64,000 bases of DNA from Cerrena zonata (taxonomy: Eukaryota; Basidiomycota; Agaricomycetes; Polyporales; Cerrenaceae): the NCBI GenBank assembly GCA_038087015.1, contig JASBNA010000021.1, positions 558,001 to 622,000 on the forward strand, in the 5' to 3' direction. The notes beneath the pieces were generated by a model. The model worked only from the letters and a program-made list of their open reading frames with translations, was not told the DNA's origin and ran no database searches. Every line of letters starts with the position of its first letter. Position 1 is the first letter of the stretch. Below, piece after piece: positions 23,701-34,794 of this stretch. Made by a program: the position numbers and the translations under genes.

Positions 23701-25112
23701 TACAGAACTATGTCCTGACTGCATCAGGAGCCCCCGTCAAGCGTCATATCGGTTAGTTTCTCCTTCCAATATTAAGAAAGGAAAGAATCGTTAACAACAA
23801 AGATAGAATTCTCTTTGCCCGAGGGATCCACATATCGTGCAGGGGACTATCTTGCTATGTGCGTATCATAATCAAATACTTTGTCGATATCACTCTAAGG
23901 GTATGTATGTCAGACTACCGGTCAATCCTCCTCGTGATGTTCATCGTGCTATAGCACGCCTCGGCCTAGCAGCAGAGCAAGAGGTGTGTATGAACCTTAA
24001 CGTTATTACGACTCTTATGTCCACTCAATTAAATTCTTCTCAGGTCTCTATCAGCTCTCTCGGGCCAAGTTCACTGCCTGTGAACAAGCCTATTACAATC
24101 TTCACTCTCCTAAGTGGTTATGTTGAGCTTGGTCAACCGGCCACTGGCCGTGAACTTCGGGTGTTGATCGGGGCCGCGAACTCGGATGTAACTGTCAGTG
24201 CGCTGAAAAATCTGACTCCAGAAGAATTGGTTTCGAAAAGAATTTCCCTTCTGGATGTTCTAGAGGATTATCCAGATATCAACCTTTCGCTTGGGAAATT
24301 CCTCGAAATCCTACCCAGAATGCGTATTCGCCAATACTCCATCTCATCTTCTCCCTTGTGGAACCCGCAGCAAGCCACATTGACAATCAGCGTCATCGAA
24401 GCTCCGTCTATCTCTGGAAGGAAGGAACCCTTCCTCGGAGTCGCTTCCACCTATCTTGCTTCCCTCCGACCCGGAGACAAAGTCCAAATGGCGGTTCGAG
24501 CATCCAACATGGCATTCCACTTGCCTGCGGATCCAACCATACCTCTGGTTCTCATTTGCGCGGGATCAGGTTTTGCCCCCCTTCGCGGGTTCTTACAAGA
24601 ACGAGCTTACCAGGCTCTTGCCGGCCGCCCTGTGGAAAAGAGTATCTTATTCTTCGGGTGCCGTAAAGCTTCAGAAGACTTCCTCTACTCTGATTCTGAC
24701 TTGAAGAGATGGGTAAATCTTGGGATTGTTGACGTAAGGCCTGCATTCTCAAGAGCCGAACAAGATTCTATTGGATGCAAATATGTTCAAGAGTGAGAAT
24801 CAAGTTGACTTTTGTTCTACATGTATCTCACCCCCTCCCCTCCCTTTCTTTAGCCGGATCTGGAGCGACCGCAAGGATATTTCTGAGTATTTCAAGAAAG
24901 GCGCGAAAGTAAGTGGAACTCGAAAATAATGTACATGTTCTGACTGGTATCACTTGCAGTTTTACTTGTGCGGTTCGAGCAAAGTTGCGACGGGGGTCAA
25001 GGAGAAGCTAGCCAAACTCATCGAGGAGGTGAGGCAGATCAACGAAGAGGACGCCTCGGATGTTTTGAAGCAACTTATGATCGGCCGTTTTGCGACTGAC
25101 ATTTTTGAATGA
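20740..25112 (+). CDS. Bifunctional cytochrome P450:NADPH-P450 reductase (CYP505-like)
   Basis: A self-sufficient monooxygenase fusing a fatty-acid-hydroxylase-type P450 to its diflavin reductase, as in bacterial P450-BM3 and fungal P450foxy (CYP505). The reading frame runs through many small exons and encodes about 1,050 residues. P450 signatures in order: PKPPTIPFLGNV start, I-helix LIAGHETTSG, VMRETLRLAP (ExxR), SFRPERML, and the heme-ligand loop FGFGMRGCIGRPFAWQEA with the axial Cys; an intron splits this motif just after CI. After a Ser/Pro/Thr linker comes the FMN domain (LYGSNTGSSEAFAQRIA, IVTASFEG, VFGCGNRDW). Then come the FAD domain (RQYSISSSP) and the NADPH domain (ICAGSGFAPLRGFLQER, ILFFGCR, FYLCGSSKVATGV). 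No N-terminal membrane anchor is visible, so it is likely cytosolic, as for other CYP505s, which oxidise fatty acids near the omega end. All key motifs are intact. Confidence 0.93.
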
Positions 25113-25467
25113 AGAGCGATTGTTCCTTCGTATGAATGAAAAGTGTATCGTAGATCGGCTTTTTGAAATTGTAATATATAGGAATATCATTGACACTATA
25201 TACTTTGTTCTCTCCAAGTCGCCTGACAATGAATCCACACTAGTCCGGAGGTGATGTAAGAGCATGATGGACAGCGGTATTTTATTAGATCACCACGAGC
25301 GGTTGAGCGGCGGTAGCGCTATCTTAAGAAGCCCGTTTAGTAAGGATGACCTTAGTAGGTTTCCCCACACTACTGCGTGGATGTAGCCTCTGCAGTCTCA
25401 TTCTTGGCCGTCATGTCAGCACTGGCCTCCGAGTAAGGAGTTTCGTCGTCTCTGGCGTACTTGGCTA
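25113..25467. other. Intergenic region
   Basis: 3' end of the P450 gene and promoter of the ubiquitin-ligase gene. Nothing else seen. Confidence 0.5.
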
Positions 25468-28185
25468 ATGTCATATCATAGGGACAGGAGCATTCGCGTC
25501 ACTAGTAAGTAAGCTGGAGTCAATATATTGAGACTATGACAAATGTTGGTGTTTAGTTCTCGCCGCGGATGGTCTGTACAAACGTGAAATATTCCATCTA
25601 CCCGATCCATGTGCAGTCATTACCATCGATGGTCAACAGTCCCAAACAACAAAGACTGTCAGAAAGACATTGAACCCATATTGGAACGAAAGCTTCACCG
25701 TGTAGGTATTCTCACTCAATAAACTATTGCCAAATACAAGTTCCTGCTGACGTTCATAACAGTACAGTCAAGAGATCCTCCATTATCTCTATTCGACTAT
25801 TTGATCAGCGCAGGGTGAAGAAACGAGATCAAGGCTTTTTAGGTGTCGTCAACATCCGTGTTAGCGATGTTTTTGATCCAGACTCAGGCGGTCATGGTAT
25901 GTGTATATGCAATTCATTGATAAATCGACACACTCATACTTCCTTTGAAACAATCCCCCAGAAATGTTGACTTTGACTTTGACGACACCTGATCTTAACC
26001 GACCCGTAGAAGGACGCCTTATCCTATACTTCTCATCCAGCCCTAGACAAAGTGTCGGTGCACTGGGGGAAGCGTCTGACCAACAAACTCTCCCGAACGC
26101 TGGTCCGAGTACTATTTCAAGTGATGCTGCACCTTCTGGATCGAGATCGTTCATATTCGAGGCCGTAGCCTCTCGAACTGTGCCAACCAACTCGGTACAA
26201 GAGCACCCTCGCAGTCTACTATCTGTCCCCATCCCCGATGCTAGTAATGTTCCCCAACCGGGTCCGTCCATCGAAACCATTACATCGGCCACAGCCTCCC
26301 CCAGGGCCAGCAGCCCAAACCCGCGGTCCGAGCGACTTCGCCCCTTGCCCAGAATTGATCCACACTCCAGAATAAACAATCCCGATGGCAACACGACTGT
26401 GACACCACGACCGCTCAATATACCTCGTGTGAACACAAACCAATCCCGTCGGCATAGTCTCACCAATGATACACTGAGCAGTAATGTGAGCACAGTACGT
26501 GCTGAGAGCATTCTTTCGACTACCCCAAGTGTTACATCCAACTTTACACCTCTTCCGAGTGGCTGGGAAGAACGATACACTCCAGAAGGCCGTCCCTACT
26601 TTGTGAACCATAACAATCGTACCACGTCATGGAACGACCCTCGCATGCCTGCTGGAACCATGCCTAGACAGAATGTGGTAACTCAACTTCAAGCTGCGTC
26701 TCAACTTGGTCCCTTGCCTTCAGGTTGGGAGATGCGTATCACTGCGGCCGGACGTATCTATTTCGTGGATCATAACACCAAGACTACGTCCTGGGACGAT
26801 CCCCGAGTACCTTCGGCATTGTCTGCGAGTGTGCCTCAGTACAAACGCGACTTCCGAAGGAAGATGATCTACTTTAGGAGTCAGCCCGCTATGCAGACGC
26901 AGCGCGGAAATTGTATGCTCAAAGTCAGACGAAACCGTATCTTCGAGGACAGCTACGATGAAATCATGAAGCATACACCGGACGATTTGAGGAGGAAGCT
27001 TGTCATTCACTTCGATGGTGAGGAGGGATTGGATTATGGTGGCGTTTCGAGGTATGTTGATAAAGAAACGCATCACTATCTTTTCTAACGTACTCTAGGG
27101 AATTCTTCTTCTTGCTCTCACACGAAATATCTAACCCCATCTATTGCTTGTTCGAATACTCTGCTCAAAACAACTACACGCTCCAGATCAACCCTGCATC
27201 GGGAGTCAACCCTGAACATCTAGGCTACTTCAGGTTTATCGGGCGATGTCTGGGTCTCAGTGTTTTCCACAAACGATTCTTGGATGCCTACTTTATCTCT
27301 GTATTCTACAAGATGATCTTGAGGAAGAAGGTGACCCTCGTGGATCTGGAGAGTTTTGATACTGGATTACACCGTGGTTTGACTTGGATGCTGTAAGTAT
27401 GATCTACCCATTTCAACGCCAATCTCTGATTTCATCGTTCGCCAGGGATAACGATATCACCGACGTCATTGATGAAACCTTTACCACCACAGAACAGCGG
27501 TTCGGAGAGATGGTCACTGTAGAGCTCAAGCCTGGCGGGCACGCCATTCCAGTCACCGAAGAGAATAAGACGGAATATGTCAACCTCCTTGTTGAATACC
27601 GCATCTCAACACGCGTCAAGGAGCAGTTCGATGCCTTCATGACCGGTTTCCTGGAACTTATACCTCAGAGCCTCATTGATGTGTTCGACGAACGCGAACT
27701 AGAACTACTAATTGGCGGCGTGTCAGAAATCGACGTGTACATCTATCCGTTCATCTTGACATCCTGACGCTGACTATAACCAACTACAGGGACGACTGGA
27801 GTAAATACACCGACTATCGTGGCTATGACCCTAACGACGACGTTGTCCAGTGGTTCTGGAAGTGTGTCCGTAGCTGGCCCTCTGAACGAAAGTCCCGTCT
27901 TCTTCAGTTTACGACTGGTACATCGCGCATCCCTGTCAATGGTTTCAAAGATCTTCAGGGCTCTGACGGACCCCGGCGGTTTACTATTGAGAGATCCGGT
28001 GATACTAAGTCACTGCCTAAAAGCCATACATGCTTCAATAGGATTGATCTACCACCGTATGAAGATTACGAAGCGTTGGAGCATAAACTAACGCTTGCTG
28101 TGGAGTACGTCTATTTTCTTCTCGTTTGCTTGAGCCAATATGCTTATCTGTCTCTAGGGAGACCATGGGGTTTGGTCAAGAGTGA
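25468..28185 (+). CDS. rsp5: HECT-type E3 ubiquitin ligase, Rsp5/NEDD4 family
   Basis: Rsp5-type ligases ubiquitinate membrane proteins and other PY-motif targets, driving endocytosis and sorting. The first exon (25468-25504, [12 protein letters not shown]) joins at 25557 into a C2 domain ([31 protein letters not shown]). Two clear WW domains follow: [20 protein letters not shown] with NDPR, and [20 protein letters not shown] with DDPR. The HECT domain runs from about 26850 to the end, with [38 protein letters not shown] and [16 protein letters not shown]. The catalytic cysteine is in [13 protein letters not shown], and the tail is MGFGQE. Yeast Rsp5 has three WW domains; the first is not recognisable here. 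Exon phases fit throughout, including a GT donor inside the EIDVDDW codon run. Confidence 0.95.
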
Positions 28186-29186
28186 TGTCTACTAATTTGG
28201 TCTCTTATACCCCTGCCCATATATCACCCCCCTCATTCTTAAAACATGACGTGTATGTCGTGTCTGCATTTCGCTCTTCACTCCTTATCATTCCAGTCTT
28301 CCACTTGCAATACTTTACTGGTATCCTACTCTCCCATATAATGGACATCGTGACAGCTACGTGTACTGATATTGCATCTCGAACGAATATCATTTAACAC
28401 TTGAAATTGGAAATCTTATACTCACTAGCAGCCCAGTCTAGCTCTGTGCCGCAATGTTCGACCCATAATCGCGCTACTCTTCGGGTCCGAGTCCAATCGT
28501 GGTATGTCCATGATCACCGGTACTATACATTCGAACGACGGTCCATCATTGTAGGCCAGAGTTCGTCTCGATATGTAGCATGTTCACAAGTATTGGTCGC
28601 GCCCAATCAGCCACAAGACTCAAAGCGAATAGCCCGTATAAGCCTAATAAATACATATGGCAACTAAAACCTGGTAAGTAGTAGGTATTGAATCATCAGA
28701 CGTCACCAGTCACCAGTCAACCAATGATATTTCAAATAACCTGGACAGCTTCAATTTGGATCAATTTGGTGTACAGGATGCCTCGTGTTCGGAGTTATCA
28801 CGAGTTTGGGAATAATACCTCCAATGGCAATAGTAGACTTACCTGCAAACTCAACAGACGTATACTAGATGTACGTCTAGTACCAACTTTCTTCTTTAGT
28901 TGATGATTATTTCTCCAGGTTATGCAGGGAATAGACGGCAAGCATCATTAGTGGCATCTGAAATGCGCAGGTATTGAGTTACTTCAGATAGAATTTCGAA
29001 CTTTGATACGACGGTCATGAGGCAGTGAACTCTCCGAGCTTGACTACATTTGGGCTGAGGAAGAATGACATAGTGTTTCCACGATTGCAAAATCCGCAGC
29101 CACGCTGTCTCAATAAATACCCCTTCTCCGCAGAGAAGGTAGCTATTTACGAATATTACTACTCCTTCTCACCGTATGTTGCACCC
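28186..29186. other. Intergenic region
   Basis: About 1 kb between two plus-strand genes. Short reading frames at 28182-28667 show no motif. Nothing else seen. Confidence 0.5.
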
Positions 29187-30079
29187 ATGGCGATCCCTTC
29201 AATACCCTCAGTTCTTGACCAGGCTGATCAAACATCTCCGGGGTACGCACCCTCCTTGAACTCGCTTTCTAGAGTGGGAACCTTCCGTAGTGGCACAATA
29301 CGTGGGATTGGGAGTGACAGTGGTCGGGCGTTCCTAGCCTTGGGGGTGTTAGTTCTACGAGGGATGGAGGACCTCGACAATAATATCACTCTGCGTCGGC
29401 TGTCGAATGAAATTCGCGAACTCTCCGAATCATTCACTCCGATATCAAGCACCTCGTTACAAACGTTGCTCGATGTTGCACAGTAGGTTAATACCATATA
29501 CCTTTTCGTCCAACCAACTTACGTTATGTGTGTTGATACGAGATCTTCTTTATGCTCAGAATTCAAACTCTCGAGAATCCGTGTATGGACTCTACTTGTC
29601 GCTGTCATGCAAACACGAGTGATTGCAGAAGAAGTGTGGTCGCTCATTTGCACTCGATGGTACCGTGAGGACCAAAGACATCTTTTGCAATTATTGGGTA
29701 TCTTCAGACTCTCCTTGTGAGTTCTTTTTCTCTCTAATGTGTAACATGAGGCGATATAAAAGTTGGCAATTTCAGAGAGGATGACGAGGACGATACCAGT
29801 GCAATACGGCAGGCGTTGATGAAAAATTTGAGAGCCGTTTGCACTTCGCGTGACTCGAGAATCCTCATTTGTAACGCTTGCCAGGTGTTCTCTGCTGTAG
29901 TACAACGAGAAGACCCTGCAATGTTATTAGAAGTGTTCAAGCCTGAGTTTGTAGGGCTGGTGACATCGCTAGATTACCTTGCCAACCCAGAGCGATACGG
30001 GAGGCTACGAACGATTCCTCCCTCATATCGGAGAGCAGGAAAACAGCTTCTTACTGGGTTTATCTTGATAAACCAGTAA
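29187..30079 (+). CDS. Protein of unknown family, full-length paralogue of the gene at 10575
   Basis: Three exons joined in phase: 29187 to about 29482, about 29559 to 29717, and about 29777 to the TAA at 30077-30079. The product is about 250 residues starting MAIPSIPSVLDQADQ. The first exon carries the core shared with the 10575 gene (FRSGTIRGIGSDSGRAFLAL). Later exons give helical segments (RVWTLLVAVMQTRVIAEEVW, AIRQALMKNLRAVC) and a Cys-containing patch (ILICNACQVFSAVV), then FKPEFVGLVTSLDYL and a Tyr/Arg-rich stretch near the end. No signal peptide. I do not recognise the family. Both paralogues lie on the plus strand 18 kb apart, so a dispersed rather than tandem duplication is likely. 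Confidence 0.65.
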
Positions 30080-30619
30080 CATGAGAGAGATATCTTCTGT
30101 CCATCTGTGAGGCTAGGCCTAAGGGAATTCGAAGGGCAGTATTGTATTCATTTAGTAACTATACCCCAAGTCATTCAACTGTACTGTAGAGTAATCACCA
30201 ATATTTCGCCCATTTTTTGATCACTTTGTGTTGTATATCTCCTATACCAGTACCTATACATCATGTTCTCGTCTTGTAAGACGGAGAGGAGAAGGGTTCA
30301 AATTGGTAATTGAGCGATCGATATTTCATTGTTCGCGTCCTACTTCATTTGATTACAGTAGGGCATTGTCATCGCCATGAGATGCCCTGCGGGACCGACG
30401 ATAGAATAGAAGGTTCAAGGGTGCATCTGCAATGATTTAAGTACACTGCGGTCCTCATAGACGGTGATAAACCGTGATGGTCATGATGTCATCCCATTTT
30501 GGTATGAAAACGATGCCTTTGATCAACAACACCAAACAACACCTTCGACCCTCAGATGCTTCCATTTCTGTTTAACAACTACTAATAGGATTTAGAGGTC
30601 AAACTTCGATTCAACAATA
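30080..30619. other. Intergenic region
   Basis: No exon, RNA gene or repeat seen; the last ~100 bp are presumably the promoter of the next gene. Confidence 0.5.
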
Positions 30620-31404
30620 ATGTTTCGGCGATATGCATTGACGTCATTCCGTCGTGGCGGTGTGCGACAATTTGCTGACATTGCCCCAGTCGGTAGGTAC
30701 TGCCAGCTAACATGAGTTTTAGAAACGTTAACGTGTCATGCTATTTGTAGATGTTCGCAGTCAAATTCTGTCAGAACTAAAGGCTGCGATGAAGGTAACT
30801 CGATATCTATACGACTTTTGGTTGCATCTATGTAACGTTACTTTGCTCAGGCTAAGAACACTGTAAAGTCGACCACTATACGTGTAAGCCCATTTACTTC
30901 TGACCTCGAGCTCCTCGTACTGACTGTCATTGCTGTCAACAACAGTCGGTTCTGACAGAGGTGTATTCTGTCGATAAACAAAAGTCAGAGCTTATCCCAT
31001 CGAACAAGATCCAGGATATTATCCGTAAAGCTGTTGACCGAAGGGTCAGTTATGCATCTACTGTTCATTCGAGACCAATTCTCAATTACATCTCTTCAAA
31101 TTCAGACACAGGTCGCTGAGGAGTATGTGAAAGCCATGCGGCCTGATCTGGCCGAAAAAGAACTCACCGAAGCAGCTGTCCTTGCGGAATTCTTGCCACC
31201 TCAACTCTCTGAGGAAGAAATTGATCGCGTTCTTCGGGAGGTGATCGAGCACAAGATCTTTCAGGTGTTAAAAATCCCAAGCAAGCTCTCGGTAAAATCT
31301 TCAAGGCATTTTACGCACAGGTTGACAAGTCTGCTATAGGTTCATCTGAATATGTCACTCAGAGGGCGGAAGCTCTTCTTGCAGAAGGCTCTCCGTCATC
31401 TTGA
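30620..31404 (+). CDS. aim41: Mitochondrial YqeY-domain protein (Aim41-like)
   Basis: The N-terminus, MFRRYALTSFRRGGVRQFAD, is Arg-rich without acidic residues until its end, as in a mitochondrial presequence. The YqeY core follows over several exons: DVRSQILSELKAAMK, AKNTVKSTTIRSVLTEVYSV, IIRKAVDRR, QVAEEYVKAMRPDLAEKELT, LAEFLPPQLSEEEIDRVLRE, and finally ALGKIFKAFYAQVDKSA with RAEALLAEG before the TGA at 31402-31404. The YqeY domain is also the C-terminal tRNA-binding part of GatB amidotransferase; the role of Aim41 in mitochondria is poorly defined. Between LREVIEHKIF and NPKQALGKIF the frame changes by two bases (31236-31290). Either a very short 41-nt intron (GTGATC to CCCAAG) or an indel explains this. 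Confidence 0.82.
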
Positions 31405-31541
31405 GGCAATGTTACGAGTCGACTGTTCACGTGTATATCTTTCGTTATCATGTAGTGCCAATGATACACATCATAATTATCCGAACTGTTTGGAGAGCAA
31501 AACGACAAATACAAGGTGCAAGAATAGCTGTCAACGAAGTA

Positions 31542-34500
31542 CTAGTTCGAACCATCAGCCACATCGTTCTCTGCGGGACTGCCTTCATCTACAGACCCTG
31601 ACAGACTTGCTTCGACCGGAGGTGTTAAAGAAACCTGCCTCGGGATAGGCGCGTCGAGGTCGCTTGAGATAGTGATTCCATCAGTATCGAGAGTCTGGAC
31701 GCCATTTGCAGTGTCTGCGGAAGGGATTTGAGTGATTGGAGGTTGAGAAGAGCTGCTCTGTACTATTGGCTCAGAGATGCCCGTCGAACTCGACGCCACA
31801 TTATCTGTACTAGGTGCTTGATCTGTGGCAGGCTGTGATGAAGACCGCGACGCACTAGGCGTAGGAGCGGATCTGGGCAAAACACTTCTCATCCGCGTCA
31901 AGTCCTCAACGCATCTCCACACTGCGCCCGAGACGCCTTCAAGCACCCTCAACCTCTCATCAATAGCTTCCCTCGTCAATCTGTCCAGTCTTCCCAGCTG
32001 CTCATCTGTCAACGTAGGAGGCAGTTCAGCTAGAGGCGTAGGTTGCTGGTACGGTGGCGGAGGCGGTACATTGGCCAATGGAGAATGTTGATACTGCTGT
32101 TGCCGCTGACGAAGCTGTTGCTGGTGTTGAGCCGATTGAGCCAAGGGTCCTGTTGCACCTGCAGGGAAGTTCATTTGGGCGCGAACAGTGGCAGATGACG
32201 GAGGTGGAGGGAAACGGTACTGTGGAGGGATAGCTTGAGGGAAAGGGTAACCATAGCCTAGAGGTGCTATCGGACGTGCCGAAAGGTCTGGAGCCGGGAT
32301 CAGATTAGGAAGATTGTAGCGACCGTGTTGCGCTGGGGGTGAAGCTGCGCCTGTTGTTTGGCTCTGACTCGTAGACGCACCGGCGGGAGCGGGTGAAGTC
32401 ACAGTAGGTGTAGGTGCATTTGACTGACCGGCCGAGGTGCTTTGCTGCTGACCAGGCGTTGGAGTTGGAGCGGGAGGACTAATAGCACTCGTAGTTGTCT
32501 GTGTCTGTGTTGGTGTAGGTATACTCGCTGCTTGCGAACCACCCAAACGCCTCAACGCAGCTTCAGCCGCAGCACTTCTAGGTGAGGGGCCGGTCTCTGC
32601 CCTCGGTATCGGCTGAGATTGCTCAGAAGAGACGTTGCTAGTAGCAGCTGACCCATCTGAAGTTGGCTCTTGCGATTCCGTTCTCGGAAGTTGATTAGCT
32701 GAAGTGCTCGTAGCAGAATTCGAGGAACCAGGTTGAGTTGGTGCTACTCGAGTTTGTTGTGCCGGTGCTGTTCCTGTGCCCCCACTTGTACCCGCTTGAG
32801 CTTGATCGGCTTGTCCGGGAGTAATAGGCCAGGGATGTATCTGCCCACCCGGTCCTTGGAACCCTCTCAGGTGGGGCGGAGGGTTCAAGGGTACGTTCAT
32901 TGTAAGAGGTGGAGGAGGCTGGTACGGGTTATACAGTGGCGGGTATGGATACGCTCCATGAGGTGGATATAGGTATGGAACTGGATAGGGATAATATCCA
33001 CCAGCGGGTCCGGGAACTGGTTGTGGAGCTTGAGGTTGTGGAACTTGTTGAGCAACAGGAGTGGGTACTTGCTGACCGGGTTGTCCGGGTTGTCCAGGTT
33101 GTACAAGAGGCGGAGGGGGATTCACCCACCATTGATGTGGGGGCATAGCAGGAATTTGGGCGGCAGGAGGTTGGGGAGGTGGAATACCGAAGAATCTCTG
33201 CAGCCAACCCTGGGCTTGTGGTTGAAGACCGGGTTGAGGGGCTACACCACCTAAGCCAGGTTGACGTGCGTTGGGCTGAGCTTGTCCGCCTTGGGGTCTG
33301 TTCTGATTTTGTTGTGTGTTGGTTTGATTTGTGTTTGTCTCCAAAACAGTGCGACGGCTATGTCATGAGGTACATGAGATTAGCAATTCGAGATGAAAAT
33401 ACAAAATAAACGTACCAAGTAGGACAACTCTGCTGTCTCTCCAACCATGATCTCAAACACTGGAAGTGGAAGACATGTCCACAAGGCAACTTTTTCGGTG
33501 TCATATTGGGTCCATCCTCCTGTTGAGTTCTCTCCTCCCTAGGACCTGCAGCGTCTCCATTCGCCTGACCTTGTAGAGTCAGTTCTTCACGACAAATAAT
33601 ACACGTCCGATCTGACATAGCAGTCAACTCTTCTTCCGTCGCGTTCGGGTATCTTCTATCCATGTCACGAGTAGCGTTGTGGTATCGAATTAAAGCACGG
33701 AGACGAGTGATGAAAGAGCGAGCGGTAAGATAGACATCTCGGATGATGTTGAGAGGGAGGCCGTAGAAGGTGAGGATGATCATGAAGAATGTTAGATAGG
33801 TCGTCAACTTGAGGAAATCTACATCACACCACATGATCAATTACTGAAATCGTAAGATGACCGTGAAGAAACCATACCTGTGACAAGCTCGATGTAGAAG
33901 ACATACATACTCTTGCTCTCCCATGGTGCGGCATTTTCGCCACCACGACGGGTGGCTCTGCGGTACTCGAAGATATTCAAGAAATATCTAGAGATGGCGT
34001 TCAGAGTACTGGCAACCAGAATTGCGTACTGCAGAGACAGTTAGATAATTATTTGACTGGATTGAGGATTAGTGACTTGCCTCTGTAGCGAACAGAACCA
34101 TTCCACCCACACCATTTATCAACGTGCTTTCAACGGAATATGCGAACATGACGACATCCACAAGGAATAACAAAGAAAACAAGCAGTTCATACGTAGGTG
34201 CCAAGTAAACTTAGGCCCAGGATATTGCACCTGTTCCATCTGCATAGAGTTCAGAGAAGTGAAGAGATGTATATATGTTGATGTACATACCGATTCGATG
34301 CGATCCGCCATCAACCAGTGGAAACATTTCACAAATAGTAGGAAACCGAACATAAGGAGGAAGGGGATGTCGAACTCATCTCGGAAGATAGTGAACGCAA
34401 GTAATGATTCCGTAACGAACATCCATGTCTGGTCGTATAACCGCTATATTGACAATACGTCATAATGAATTGTGCTCTTGGGGAGTAAGAGGCAATTAAA

Positions 34501-34794
34501 CATACCTCGACTTCCCGTGCTTGTAACGGTCCAAAGAAGATCTTTTGTAGTATCTTTCCGCATAGCAGAGAAAATAGGAAGCCGAAATTGGCCAGTATCT
34601 TCAAATAAAGCATATAGGTCTTCAAGTACGTAAAGCAAATGTCAGAGTATCACTCACCAACAGACTTCTACCACTTCGCGAGAGATAAATGGCCACAGCA
34701 TAGAAGTTACTCTGGTTCGACATGCATTAAGTATAGCTCCAAACATGGCACCGGTACTGAAGATTGCATAGAGGATAATTCTGTTCGACGTCAT
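31542..34794 (-). CDS. hrd1: HRD1/synoviolin ER-membrane E3 ubiquitin ligase
   Basis: HRD1 is the core ligase and retrotranslocation channel of ER-associated degradation. From the start at 34794 (MTSNRIILYAIFSTG) the exons encode a multi-pass membrane region: LANFGFLFSLLCGKILQKIF, ESLLAFTIFRDEFDIPFLLM, FGFLLFVKCFHWLMADR, LRMNCLFSLLFLVDVVMFAY, YLTFFMIILTFYGLPLNIIR. A RING-H2 domain follows, with CIICREEL, LPCGHVFHFQCLRSWLERQQ and CPTCR-type spacing split by an intron at about 33418. The C-terminal ~600 residues form one long exon rich in Pro, Gln, Ser and Thr, and presumably disordered. It ends DVADGSN at the stop 31542-31544. Total about 900 residues, longer than yeast Hrd1 mainly because of the tail. 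An in-frame upstream ATG at about 34816 is possible, but the chosen start places the first membrane helix at the N-terminus as in other family members. Confidence 0.93.

Noticed and set aside
20740..28185. Secondary-metabolite gene cluster around the P450
   Set aside because: Neighbours are a MITE, a small uncertain frame and a housekeeping ubiquitin ligase; no synthase, transferase or transporter is adjacent.
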